DNA of 64,000 nucleotides from Myxococcaceae bacterium (GTDB lineage Bacteria; Myxococcota; Myxococcia; Myxococcales; Myxococcaceae), in NCBI GenBank assembly GCA_019694575.1, contig JAIBBR010000001.1, forward strand, positions 1-64,000, in the 5' to 3' direction. Of the stretch, positions 15,800 through 23,963 are shown piece by piece; the stretch's first letter is position 1; every line of letters begins with the position of its first letter. Position numbers and translations under genes: made by a program. The notes beneath the pieces are model-generated. The model worked only from the letters and a program-made list of their open reading frames with translations. It searched no databases and had not been told where the DNA came from.

Positions 15800-16800
15800 T
15801 GGGGCAGCTGGGGAATTTTCAAGAGATCGGCGCAGGCATTCATTTGCGCCACCAGCGAACTGGGGGCGGTGGGGTCGGCTTCGGCCTGCAGCGCGCTGTA
15901 GAGCTTGCCGAAGTCGGTGGCGAGGTCGGCCTGGCTCGGGTGGGCCGAACTCCATGTCGTCGGTACGGGTGGTAACGCTTCACCTGGCAGACGGGCGTAT
16001 GCCGTGTCGACACGGGCGAAGGCTGCCTTCACCGCGTCGCGCTGCGCCGTGCCGCCAGCGTCTTCGAGCCAGGGCACGAAGAGATTAAAGGTGGCCACGC
16101 CCGCCGCCACGTTGGTGCGCATGTCTTCGAGGGTGAATTGCGCGTAGCGAGACTCTTCTTCGCCGGTGGCGCTCTTCTCGAGCTTTTCGATTTGCTCACC
16201 CATTGAGCCAATTACCCCGCGAAACGCGGTGGAGGCATCGAGCGCCAGCGGAGTGAATTGCGAGCGCATCGCATCGATGTCTGCCACCAAGCGGGCGCAG
16301 AGTTTGTTTTTGAAGTCTTGCGCTTGGGTGGTGTCGGCGGGAAAAGCCGCAGCCTGATAGCCCGTCAGCCCCGATTCAAAGTTCACCACCTGCGGGGGAA
16401 TACTGTCGGCGTAAAGAATGCGCTCAATCGCGTGCACACCGGTGACGCCTTCTCCGTCGAAGAGCTCGGGGTCGGCTTTTTCGGCCAGAAACCCGTCGTA
16501 GCGCTCGTCGGTCGACACATCGAGCTCGGGAAAGAGTACGGCGATTGCCCCCTCAATCGACTCGTAGGCAATACGGGCTTTCTTCCATTCGGCTTTCATG
16601 GTGGCAATGGCCGCGGCGTCGCTGCTGGCGCTCCACGCGTGGTCGGGGGCGGCGGTCTTCAATGCCACCGACGCGGCGTGCAACGCGTCGAGACTGCGCT
16701 GAATGTATTGCTTCACCTCGGCCGTGGTTTGCGTCTCGCGGTGAGAGGTTGACCCACAAGCGGCAAGTGCGAGCGTGGCCAAGATGAGCAGGTGCTTCAT
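15796..16800 (-). CDS. Imelysin-family (peptidase M75/ICMP-like) lipoprotein
   Basis: A protein of 334 residues with a lipoprotein signal (LALAAC) and an all-helical body containing GVHAIERILY, the GxHxxE motif of the imelysin/insulin-cleaving-peptidase-like family. Members are periplasmic iron-regulated proteins, probably binding rather than cleaving; EfeO is a relative. It lies 19 bases after the di-heme oxidoreductase gene and overlaps the P460 gene. The imelysin plus di-heme oxidoreductase pairing is known from iron-uptake loci in other proteobacteria. ATG at 16800 is chosen from the signal peptide. Confidence 0.88.
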   Translation of the reverse strand: MKHLLILATLALAACGSTSHRETQTTAEVKQYIQRSLDALHAASVALKTAAPDHAWSASSDAAAIATMKAEWKKARIAYESIEGAIAVLFPELDVSTDERYDGFLAEKADPELFDGEGVTGVHAIERILYADSIPPQVVNFESGLTGYQAAAFPADTTQAQDFKNKLCARLVADIDAMRSQFTPLALDASTAFRGVIGSMGEQIEKLEKSATGEEESRYAQFTLEDMRTNVAAGVATFNLFVPWLEDAGGTAQRDAVKAAFARVDTAYARLPGEALPPVPTTWSSAHPSQADLATDFGKLYSALQAEADPTAPSSLVAQMNACADLLKIPQLPQ

Positions 16801-16819
16801 GGGGCAGTCTCCTTCGACA

Positions 16820-18061
16820 TCACAGCGACTGAACAAACTGCAACAACACGTCGCGGTCTGAATCAGACAGGGCTTTGAAGTGTTGAACCGACATTTGGGC
16901 TTCGCCGCCATGTGCGAGCACCGCTTCTTCAACCGACGTGGCACGGCCGTCGTGCAGGTAATTGCGCATGAAGCGCACCCCAATTAACGGCGCGGTGCGC
17001 CAATCACGCGAACCGGCTTGCTCGTCGACCACCCCGTCGGCCAAGCCTTCGCCCAGGTCATGCAACAGCAAGTCTGAATAAATGAAGGCGTCGATACCGG
17101 CGAGTTGGGCAATGGGGTAGTCAGCGCGTGTACGCAGCGAAGGCACATGGCAGCCGTCGCAACCGGTGCGAGCGAAAAGGGCACTGCCTGTGGCGTTCGG
17201 CACCCGAGCCGGAATCTCGATTAGCCGCATGTAGTCGGCCACCTGGTTCACGGTGAGCAGCGGCAGGTCAACACCTGGCCGCTCGTCGTCGGTCAGCCCG
17301 TCGGGGTTAAGGGGTTCGACCGGCCGCAACAAAGACGTGAGGCCCATGTCGCCCATGAACGCATCAGCGGTGAAGTCGTCGAGTGTCGCGCTGCGGGCCT
17401 TCAACCCGAAACGACCCATCACATTGCGGTCGCCTTTTTTTAGCGTGTGGAACGGCTGGTCGGGGTTGGCTTCTGAGTGGTGCTCCACCCGGTTGATGCG
17501 GCCGCGAATACCGTCGGTGCGCGACGCTTGCTCGGCCTCGACGCGCACAATTTCTTCGTCGGCCACTGCTTCGATGTAGCCGCGGCCGAGCACCGCCGGG
17601 CCGATGCGGTTCGACAGCTTCAGCGATACGCCGGTGGGAGCGGCAATGGGCTGTGTTGCGCCCGCCACGAAGTACGGGCGCTGGGTGTGGCCCCATGGCA
17701 GCGCCGATTGATCAGCAGAAGGCGTGAGGCCGTCACTTTCAACCACCGCCATTTTCGTCACCCGGCCCGGGCCTTTACCGGCTTCTTCATGGCACGCACC
17801 GCAGGCGGTTCGAATGTAGAGCGGCCCCAAACCATCGACCGGGCGAAAGGGCAAACCGAAGAGGCGGTCGCCTTCATTAAACAAGGTGCGCTGCTGCGAC
17901 GTTACGCCCACCAGGGGCAGGTCGAAGGCGTCTTCTGCCACGACGCGAAACGGTGGCGGCACCTCTGAACGTTCACCGCACGACGACGCTCCCGCAACCA
18001 AGCACGCCAGCGTTACTCCCGCCCAATGGGGCCGAACCTGTAAACTGGTATTGATAATCAT
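16820..18061 (-). CDS. Di-heme oxidoreductase (DUF1111/thiol oxidoreductase-like) lipoprotein
   Basis: A protein of 413 residues with a lipoprotein-type signal ending GASSC and two heme c motifs, CGACH near residue 90 and CDGCH near residue 300. The overall layout, with GRINRVEHHS, MGRFGLKA and FMRNYLHDGRA near the end, matches the di-heme oxidoreductase family (COG3488) related to di-heme peroxidases. It should be periplasmic and donate or accept electrons, perhaps for ferric reduction with the imelysin next to it. ATG at 18061 is embedded in the Fur box; a TTG at 18067 is the alternative. It heads a four-gene leftward operon. Confidence 0.87.
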   Translation of the reverse strand: MIINTSLQVRPHWAGVTLACLVAGASSCGERSEVPPPFRVVAEDAFDLPLVGVTSQQRTLFNEGDRLFGLPFRPVDGLGPLYIRTACGACHEEAGKGPGRVTKMAVVESDGLTPSADQSALPWGHTQRPYFVAGATQPIAAPTGVSLKLSNRIGPAVLGRGYIEAVADEEIVRVEAEQASRTDGIRGRINRVEHHSEANPDQPFHTLKKGDRNVMGRFGLKARSATLDDFTADAFMGDMGLTSLLRPVEPLNPDGLTDDERPGVDLPLLTVNQVADYMRLIEIPARVPNATGSALFARTGCDGCHVPSLRTRADYPIAQLAGIDAFIYSDLLLHDLGEGLADGVVDEQAGSRDWRTAPLIGVRFMRNYLHDGRATSVEEAVLAHGGEAQMSVQHFKALSDSDRDVLLQFVQSL

Positions 18062-18065
18062 TTTC
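18047..18065 (-). promoter_or_regulatory. Fur box overlapping the start codon of the di-heme oxidoreductase gene
   Basis: GGTATTGATAATCATTTTC matches the 19-bp Fur consensus GATAATGATAATCATTATC at 16 of 19 positions, including the whole TGATAATCATT core. It covers the ATG at 18059-18061. Bound iron-loaded Fur would block transcription or elongation into the operon, so the cluster should be induced by iron starvation. A Fur-family gene lies at 12.5 kb. No -10/-35 pair was assigned. Confidence 0.85.
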
Positions 18066-18188
18066 AAAATTGAGTCACTTGTAGTTCCACGGGTGGCACC
18101 CTGTCAACGGGCTGTGGCGCGCGGTGGCTCACGCCAAGAAAGTCATGCTTCGACAGGGGGCGCGGCGCTCGAGCGCACAACGTGGGGA

Positions 18189-18208
18189 GCGGTGATCGTC
18201 GTCACCGC
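18189..18208. other. 7-bp perfect hairpin in the 18.07-18.32 kb intergenic region
   Basis: GCGGTGA and TCACCGC flank a 6-base loop. The hairpin lies 114 bases before the start of the rightward gene at 18323 and about 120 bases upstream of the Fur-box operon. No T tract follows on either strand, so it is not a typical terminator; it could be an attenuator or protein site. The rest of this 255-bp region shows nothing recognisable. Confidence 0.3.
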
Positions 18209-18322
18209 GCTATCTGCGCGATTGTTCGAAAAGCGCACCTTGTCGCATGAACACGGGTGTGATCACTGGAGCGCCGGTGCCGTTCTTACATCGTCCAACT
18301 GAGTCGTGAGACAGTTCGGTTC

Positions 18323-19078
18323 ATGGCCACCGTCAAGAGACACAGCGCTTCGATAACTCCCCAACCGCTGCACGGCTTGTTGCTCGGTGACACCGCTCAT
18401 GTGGAAACTGCCGCGAAACAAAAAGCGTCAACCCGGTTGACGGCGAAAATACCTTGGGGTGGCCGCGTGTCAGAAGACCGCCGAGGGCTCACGCCACTGT
18501 CTCTACAGTTCATCGCGCTGTGGGACCCCGTGCATGCCTCGCCTACGCTCGCCGGTTCAGTGCACGAGGTGCTCAACTGGGTCGACAAGGTAACTGCACG
18601 CACCGCGCTCGACGGCGTGTGGCTGATGGCCGCCAACCTGCAGCGAAAGAGTGGCATGGCCGGAGCGATGTCCGAGATAGCGCTCGTGGCTCCCGGAGAC
18701 CGCGTCACGCTCGAAGAATTGAAGCCGATGGTGACGGCATTTCAAAAGCTCCGGGGGTTGGAGCGGGCGGTGGTAGGCGAAGCCATGTTGCGCAATGACA
18801 TTGAAGGGCGGGCCACCCCCCAGGCGCTCAAGCTGCTCAAGGCGGCGGTGTTGCCTGAAGTCACGGGCCGAGCGTGGGAAGAGCGTATTTTGCTGCGCGA
18901 CTTTGCGTTTCGTGTCTACTCGCTGACGCACGAAGTGGCCGGCGAGTTTTCTGACGCTGCGGGCGATTTGCCGGTGAAGACCATCAAAGCGCGCACGTTG
19001 GCGCTGCTCAACGGCTTTCACGAGGTGATGAGCAAAGGCGAAGACCCGCTGGCCCGAAACTGGAACAACCCCCAGTAG
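18323..19078 (+). CDS. Hypothetical protein
   Basis: A 251-residue protein that I do not recognise. It has no signal peptide or membrane segment. Residues 50-90 contain PLSLQFIALWDPVHASPTL. The C-terminal 130 residues are predicted helical with a Leu/Ala/Glu pattern. The frame has the codon and GC3 character of its neighbours and no competing frame, so it is probably real. It is divergent from the Fur-box operon and convergent with nuoB (10-base gap). No function can be inferred from context. Confidence 0.65.
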   Translation: MATVKRHSASITPQPLHGLLLGDTAHVETAAKQKASTRLTAKIPWGGRVSEDRRGLTPLSLQFIALWDPVHASPTLAGSVHEVLNWVDKVTARTALDGVWLMAANLQRKSGMAGAMSEIALVAPGDRVTLEELKPMVTAFQKLRGLERAVVGEAMLRNDIEGRATPQALKLLKAAVLPEVTGRAWEERILLRDFAFRVYSLTHEVAGEFSDAAGDLPVKTIKARTLALLNGFHEVMSKGEDPLARNWNNPQ

Positions 19079-19088
19079 CGCGCTGCCG

Positions 19089-19664
19089 TTACGTGATCTT
19101 CGAATGATCGCGCATCAAATCGTTCGCGCCCGGGCGATGCGTCGGCTTGTTGCCCAACGGGTGCATACCGCGATCGTGCTCGTTCTGAATCTTGTCTTGG
19201 AGCAGCATCAGACCGTCGAGCACCTGCTCGGGCCGAGGTGGGCAACCGGGTATGTAGACGTCGACCGGTAGAATGCGGTCAATGCCCTGGAGCACCGCGT
19301 AGTTGTCGTAAAAGCCGCCCGTTGAAGCGCATACACCGAACGAGACGACCCATTTGGGCTCAGTCATCTGCTCGTAGACGCGCTTCAGAATGGGTGCCTG
19401 CTTCATGTTGATGGTGCCCACCACCATCAGCAGGTCAGCCTGACGCGGCGAAAACCGTGGAAACTCGGCGCCAAAGCGGGCGATGTCATAACGGCTTGCC
19501 GCGACTGACATGTATTCCATACCGCAGCAGGCGGTGGCGAACGGGTAGGTGAAGAGCGAATATTTGCGCGCCCAGCCCAAGCCTTTCGAGACCATCTTTT
19601 GAAAAAAGCCCATCGCCTCGTCACGGCGGGTGGCAATCACCGGAGTCACTTCAAGTTCTGCCAT
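19089..19664 (-). CDS. nuoB: NADH-quinone oxidoreductase subunit B
   Basis: A protein of 191 residues with the four ligands of the N2 iron-sulfur cluster: C46-C47 (TACCGMEY), C112 (FGVCAST) and C141 (IPGCPPRPE). It is the complex I subunit that passes electrons to quinone at the membrane interface. It follows nuoA by 3 bases. Unusually, no other nuo gene follows it: the next gene downstream is convergent and unrelated. The remaining complex I subunits must be elsewhere in the genome if this pair is functional. Length is normal for the family. Confidence 0.95.
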   Translation of the reverse strand: MAELEVTPVIATRRDEAMGFFQKMVSKGLGWARKYSLFTYPFATACCGMEYMSVAASRYDIARFGAEFPRFSPRQADLLMVVGTINMKQAPILKRVYEQMTEPKWVVSFGVCASTGGFYDNYAVLQGIDRILPVDVYIPGCPPRPEQVLDGLMLLQDKIQNEHDRGMHPLGNKPTHRPGANDLMRDHSKIT

Positions 19665-19667
19665 GAC

Positions 19668-20042
19668 CTAGCTCTCCCACTCCAAAGCGCCTTTTTTCCA
19701 GACGTACGCGAGCGCGACGATCAACGTCGCGGCGAACAAAGACATGGTGGTGTACCCAAACCAGCCGAGCGCCTTGAAGTTCACCGCCCAAGGGTAAAGA
19801 AAAACCGCTTCTACGTCGAAGACGATAAAGAGCAGTGCCACCACGTAAAATTTCACCGCGAAGCGCTGACGCGCCGAGCCGATGGTGACGTTGCCGCACT
19901 CGAACGTTTCGCTTTTAATCGGGTTGACGCTCTTGGGGCCGAGCATCGACGCGATGAGCGGAATGGCGAAGGCCATGCCACCGGCGACGAGGAAAACGAG
20001 CGCCAGCGGCAGGTACCCGGTGAGGGGGTTGTAAGTTTCCAT
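19668..20042 (-). CDS. nuoA: NADH-quinone oxidoreductase subunit A
   Basis: A protein of 124 residues with three membrane helices and the NuoA signatures KSETFECGN (with the conserved loop Cys), RFAVKFYVVALLFIVFDVEAVFLYPWA. It is a small proton-translocating-arm subunit next to the quinone site of complex I. ATG at 20042 gives the family-typical start. It heads a nuoA-nuoB pair that is separated from the rest of the nuo genes, and it is divergent from the MetE-like gene with 69 bases between starts. Confidence 0.95.
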   Translation of the reverse strand: METYNPLTGYLPLALVFLVAGGMAFAIPLIASMLGPKSVNPIKSETFECGNVTIGSARQRFAVKFYVVALLFIVFDVEAVFLYPWAVNFKALGWFGYTTMSLFAATLIVALAYVWKKGALEWES

Positions 20043-20111
20043 CGAGGGGCACCATACGCCATAAGTTCGGCCGCGCGTCAAAGGGTTTGGGGTACAGTCG
20101 CGGCAACAAAC

Positions 20112-21164
20112 ATGCGTCCTTTTGCCCGAAAGGCGTTGGGGCTCTTGCCGCCCTGCGCAACCACTGGCATCGGCAGTCTGCCGCATACCCAGGCCGAGTT
20201 GGCTCTGCAGTGCTCTCTGCAACACGACGTGCCCTTTCTGCCGCAGTTGCCCACCGGGCACCCGGCCGAGCTGATGATTCCCGCGGCCCTCGAGGGTTTT
20301 CCCGGTGTTTCTTTCGACAACGACGGCACGTGTTTCGTCGACCCACGGGTGTGGGAGCGGCAGAAGGGGCCCTTCGGGCAGCGTTTAGAAGAAGCGCTCA
20401 ATGCCAAGGCATACTCCGCGTTCGAGCCGTCGGCCGACGCTTGCCGCAGCTTTCGCGCCTTCATGGGCGAAATCGAGCAGCGCCAATTGCCGTTCGCCAA
20501 GGTGCAGATTGCTGGCCCCGCCACGGTGCGTTGGGTAGCGCGCACCTCGAGCGGCCGTCTGCTGCAAGACGTACCCGACATGGACCAGCAGGTCTTTCAC
20601 ATGCTGATGGCCAAGTCGCTGGCGCTGGTGAGCGCAGTGCGGCACGCGGGAGCGACCGCGATTTTGTATCTCGACGAACCGGGCCTTTACGCGCTCGACA
20701 AGAGCGACATGAAGCACGTGCTGATGCTGCAAGAGTTGAAAGTGTTGATTGCAGCGGTACAGCAGAGCGGGGCCCTGGTCGGCTTGCATTGCTGCGGCAA
20801 TACCGACTGGGCGGCGATAATGGAGCTTGGCCTCGACATTTTGTCGGTCGATGCGCGGCTTTCTTTCGATGCGGTGGTGAAAGAACGCGCCGCTTTCAGC
20901 CGCTTTGTTGCGTCGGGCGCCACATTGTCGTTGGGCATTGTTCCCACTGACATCGACGCCGCGTACAAGCCTGAAGCGTTGTTCGACGCGGTTGAAGCCT
21001 CGCTGCGCACCACGTTGCCCGCGGGTTTCGGTGGGTCGTCATGGTTGGCAAACATGTTGCTCACGCCGGCATGCGGGCTGGCAATGCGTTCAATGGCCGA
21101 AACCGAACGCATTTTAGAAGCGGTGCAAGCGGCCCAACGGCACTTTCGCCGTGCGGTGGCCTAA
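20112..21164 (+). CDS. MetE C-terminal/uroporphyrinogen-decarboxylase-like methyltransferase
   Basis: A protein of 350 residues forming a single TIM barrel of the MetE/UROD type. GLHCCGNTDW carries the zinc-binding His-x-Cys; SLGIVPTD and a late Cys (TPACGLAMRS) supply the rest of the typical site. It lacks the N-terminal barrel of full-length MetE, as in short archaeal-type or corrinoid methyltransferases. It may transfer methyl groups to a thiol such as homocysteine, but substrate and donor are uncertain. ATG at 20112 is chosen because upstream codons overlap the nuoA promoter region. Its last 4 bases overlap the end of the convergent gene. Confidence 0.8.
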   Translation: MRPFARKALGLLPPCATTGIGSLPHTQAELALQCSLQHDVPFLPQLPTGHPAELMIPAALEGFPGVSFDNDGTCFVDPRVWERQKGPFGQRLEEALNAKAYSAFEPSADACRSFRAFMGEIEQRQLPFAKVQIAGPATVRWVARTSSGRLLQDVPDMDQQVFHMLMAKSLALVSAVRHAGATAILYLDEPGLYALDKSDMKHVLMLQELKVLIAAVQQSGALVGLHCCGNTDWAAIMELGLDILSVDARLSFDAVVKERAAFSRFVASGATLSLGIVPTDIDAAYKPEALFDAVEASLRTTLPAGFGGSSWLANMLLTPACGLAMRSMAETERILEAVQAAQRHFRRAVA

Positions 21165-21808
21165 CGGTATTTGCTCGGAGCCTGAATGTAATGGCGCGCG
21201 AGCAGCTGCAGCGTGTAGTGCTTCGCTTCTTCAGCGTCGGTGATGTGATCTAACACCCAGTCGGTGAGCACTTGGCCCGCCGGCGTTTTCTGGCTCGAAA
21301 TGAGCGCGTCGTACCAGTCGTAGCCAACGTCGAAATGCTCCCGGGTTCCCGTTTCGGGCAAGATCGTCGTCGCCTGTTGCAAAACATTGACGACCGACGA
21401 CTGAATCAGTCGCTCGCCCAATGAATGGAGCTTTGGCAACAGACGAAAAGTAAACACCAAGCCCTGCGCCGGCACGATGCGGTCTCCGTCAGCCAACGCC
21501 GACGCGCGTGCACCGCCCTCGAGCGCACGGTTGTTGTGCATGATGGTGCCGGTGTGGCCCAAATGGTTGATGCGCCAGCCCATGTGCGCGTCAAAGTCGA
21601 CAGTGTGATTGCGGCGGCCGCCCCAACCCAGTTGGAGAAATCGCTCGCCCCCGACTTGAATCGGCCAACCTTGCTCGCGCGCGACGCACAGTGTGAAGTT
21701 GGGTACCAGCGGCAAACGGTCGATGCCGTGGGGTGTCGTTACTTCAACGCCGTCAGGTACGTGGGTCAGCACATATTCCGCGTAAGGAGGGTCAATGGAA
21801 TGGGCCAT
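21161..21808 (-). CDS. Hypothetical protein with a possible FHA-like domain
   Basis: A 215-residue cytoplasmic protein. Residues 25-125 read as short beta strands with RFLQLGWGGRRNHTVDFD, then HTGTIMHNNRAL and ALADGDRIVPAQGLVFTF. That order resembles a forkhead-associated (phosphothreonine-binding) fold but lacks the clear GR-S-x-x-N-D signature. The C-terminal half is helical, with no known motif. It lies downstream of mutY on the same strand with a 24-base gap, so it may be co-transcribed, and overlaps the MetE-like gene end by 4 bases. The FHA call is tentative. Confidence 0.5.
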   Translation of the reverse strand: MAHSIDPPYAEYVLTHVPDGVEVTTPHGIDRLPLVPNFTLCVAREQGWPIQVGGERFLQLGWGGRRNHTVDFDAHMGWRINHLGHTGTIMHNNRALEGGARASALADGDRIVPAQGLVFTFRLLPKLHSLGERLIQSSVVNVLQQATTILPETGTREHFDVGYDWYDALISSQKTPAGQVLTDWVLDHITDAEEAKHYTLQLLARHYIQAPSKYR

Positions 21809-21832
21809 GCGGTAGCGCCAAGCTATAGCAGC

Positions 21833-22897
21833 TTACCGGCGTGCTTTGCCGTGAGCGGGCAGCGCGACCTTCAGCGCCGCCTGCATTGCCGCGCTGATGC
21901 CCAGTGTCGCCAGGGCCTCGACGTTTTGCCATTTCAGCTCGGCATACGGAGCGCTGGGACGCGGTAACTTTTTCGGCGCGGGCAGCGGGTAGAGCTCGAG
22001 CGTCAACTTACGGTGGGTAAGCACCCGCTCCACCGTACCCAGCGAGGCGCCGGGTTTTTTCGTGGTGCCTAATAGCGCGCTCAATTCGGGCAGCACGGGG
22101 GTCGAAGGCAATTCCCACAGGCCCCCGAAGAGGCCTTTGTTTTCGCGGCGGCCCAGCAGCACTGCTCCATTTTTTTGCGTCACCGCACAGTACAGGCGCA
22201 TTTCTTTGGGAGCGGCGCGTCGCCGGGCAGGAGGCAACGCATGTTCGCGGCCTTCTTTTCGTGCCTGGCAATGCGCGCTCACGGGGCACAACAAGCACAG
22301 CGGCGCGTGTTTGACGCAGACCGTGGCGCCCAGCTCCATCACGGCTTGGTTCCAATCGCCTGGCCGCTCGCCTTTGACGCAGGCTTCGGCGTAGCGCCAG
22401 AGCAATTCTTCGCGCGCTTTGTCGCCTGGCGGGCCTTCAATCGCAAACCACCGGCTAAAAACGCGCGCCACATTGCCGTCGACAAGGGGTGCTTCTTCTT
22501 CGAAAGCGATGGAGGCAACCGCGCCCGCTGTATAGCGGCCAAAGCCCGGTAGGGCGCGCAATTCTTCTGCCGTCGGGGGGAAGTGGCCGCCATGCTCCGA
22601 GACGACGGCTTGGGCTGCCCGGTGCAGAAGACGGGCGCGTGAGTAGTAGCCGAGCCCGCGCCACAACCCGAGCACGTCATCGAGTGGCGCCGCGGCCAGG
22701 GCTCGCACGTTGGGAAAACGCTCGAAAAACCGCTCCCAGTAGGGAACCACGGTCGAGACTTGGGTTTGCTGGAGCATGATTTCGCTCAACCAAATCGCGT
22801 ATGGGTCAGACGTGCGCCGCCAAGGCAGGTCACGCTGGTGTCGATCGAACCACTGCAATAGAGCGGGGCGTAAGCGCGGAGAAGGAGCGGGAGCCAT
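21833..22897 (-). CDS. mutY: A/G-specific adenine DNA glycosylase
   Basis: A protein of 354 residues. The helix-hairpin-helix glycosylase domain has catalytic E39 (LSEIMLQQTQVS), GFGRYTAGAVAS and D140 (LVDGNVAR). The 4Fe-4S loop is C194-x6-C201-x2-C204-x5-C210. The C-terminal NUDIX-like domain (GAVLLGRRENKGLFGGLWELP) recognises 8-oxoguanine. It removes adenine mispaired with 8-oxoG, preventing G-to-T changes. All key residues are intact. It is divergent from the Cas4-like nuclease gene. Confidence 0.95.
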   Translation of the reverse strand: MAPAPSPRLRPALLQWFDRHQRDLPWRRTSDPYAIWLSEIMLQQTQVSTVVPYWERFFERFPNVRALAAAPLDDVLGLWRGLGYYSRARLLHRAAQAVVSEHGGHFPPTAEELRALPGFGRYTAGAVASIAFEEEAPLVDGNVARVFSRWFAIEGPPGDKAREELLWRYAEACVKGERPGDWNQAVMELGATVCVKHAPLCLLCPVSAHCQARKEGREHALPPARRRAAPKEMRLYCAVTQKNGAVLLGRRENKGLFGGLWELPSTPVLPELSALLGTTKKPGASLGTVERVLTHRKLTLELYPLPAPKKLPRPSAPYAELKWQNVEALATLGISAAMQAALKVALPAHGKARR

Positions 22898-22967
22898 CGG
22901 GCAGGTCTCTTATCAGCCGATGCCGCACTCGAACCATGGCCGATCATAGTATGGGGGGCGCTTGAGC

Positions 22968-23951
22968 GTGCGTAAGGTACTGGTCAACGGGTTTTCGTGG
23001 TCGAAGACGCGCCATGAGCGCTTCTCGAGCTGTCGTCGCGCGTATTTCTTCACCTATTACCTGTCGTGGGGCGGGTGGGAAGACAACGCCGCCCCCTTTC
23101 GCAAGCAGCTGTACACGTTGAAGAAGCTTTCTAACCGTTACACCTGGTCGGGCAGTGTGGTGCACGCGGCCATTCGCGGTGTGTTGATGGCGGCGCGTCA
23201 TGGCCGCACCTTGGAGCCGGCGCGGGTGATTGAACGGGTGCACCGGGTGATGCAGCAAGACTTCGTGTTCAGCCGTTCGCGCGCTTATTGGCAAACGCGT
23301 GGCCGCAAAGAATTTTCGGGCCTGGTAGAGCACGAGTACGGCGAGCCTGTTGAGCCCAGCCAGTGGAAAGAAAACTGGGAAAGCGTGCGCAAGGCGCTTG
23401 AATGGTTTTTCTCTTCGCGGTGGCTTCCCCTCGCGAAACGTCTGAAGCCGGAGCAATGGCTCGAAGTCGACTTCATGGACTTTGAGCATTCTGTTTTTCT
23501 CATGCACGACGTACGCATTTTCGCCGTGCCCGACTTTGCGTACATCGAAGACGACGGCTCAACGGTGATTGTCGACTGGAAAACAGGGCAGGCGCGTGAG
23601 GGCTATGACGATCAAGTGCTCGGCTATGCGCTCTATCTCGCCAGCCGTTACCAGCGCCCGCTCGAGACGATGAAAGCGTCGCTCGTGTATGTTACCGAGG
23701 GCGTAGAAAAGTCAGTCAGCGTCGACCCTTTGGCGCTTGAAGGCTTCAAAAACCGCTTTGCCGAAAGCGTGCGCGAAATGAAGGGGCTGCTCCTCAACGC
23801 GGCCAACAACGAGCCAATGCCTGAACAGCACTTTCCCATGAGCAGCGATATGGAAGTGTGCGCGCGTTGCGTGTACCGGCGCATCTGCAAGCGAGAGCAC
23901 TTGAAGCCCGGCTTGGTGAAGGTGGTGCCTGAGCCGACCGCTGAGCCTTAA
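22968..23951 (+). CDS. PD-(D/E)XK nuclease with Cas4/AddB-like iron-sulfur cysteines
   Basis: A protein of about 327 residues. The nuclease core has AVPDFAYIED and VIVDWKTGQA (the PD...D-x-K pair) followed by DDQVLGYALYL (the Gln/Tyr motif of RecB/Cas4-type nucleases). One Cys near residue 22 (FSSCRRAYFF) and a C-terminal C-x2-C-x5-C (CARCVYRRIC) would bind a 4Fe-4S cluster as in Cas4 and AddB. It probably acts on single-stranded or broken DNA. No CRISPR or helicase gene lies nearby; its neighbour is mutY, which supports DNA repair. GTG at 22968 is chosen because GGGGGG sits 9 bases upstream; TTG at 22962 is too close. Confidence 0.87.
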   Translation: MRKVLVNGFSWSKTRHERFSSCRRAYFFTYYLSWGGWEDNAAPFRKQLYTLKKLSNRYTWSGSVVHAAIRGVLMAARHGRTLEPARVIERVHRVMQQDFVFSRSRAYWQTRGRKEFSGLVEHEYGEPVEPSQWKENWESVRKALEWFFSSRWLPLAKRLKPEQWLEVDFMDFEHSVFLMHDVRIFAVPDFAYIEDDGSTVIVDWKTGQAREGYDDQVLGYALYLASRYQRPLETMKASLVYVTEGVEKSVSVDPLALEGFKNRFAESVREMKGLLLNAANNEPMPEQHFPMSSDMEVCARCVYRRICKREHLKPGLVKVVPEPTAEP

Positions 23952-23963
23952 AGGGGGCGGGCC

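Noticed and set aside
19599-20111. Longer start for the MetE-like protein
   Set aside because: The extension would overlap nuoA and the nuoA promoter and has no family match.
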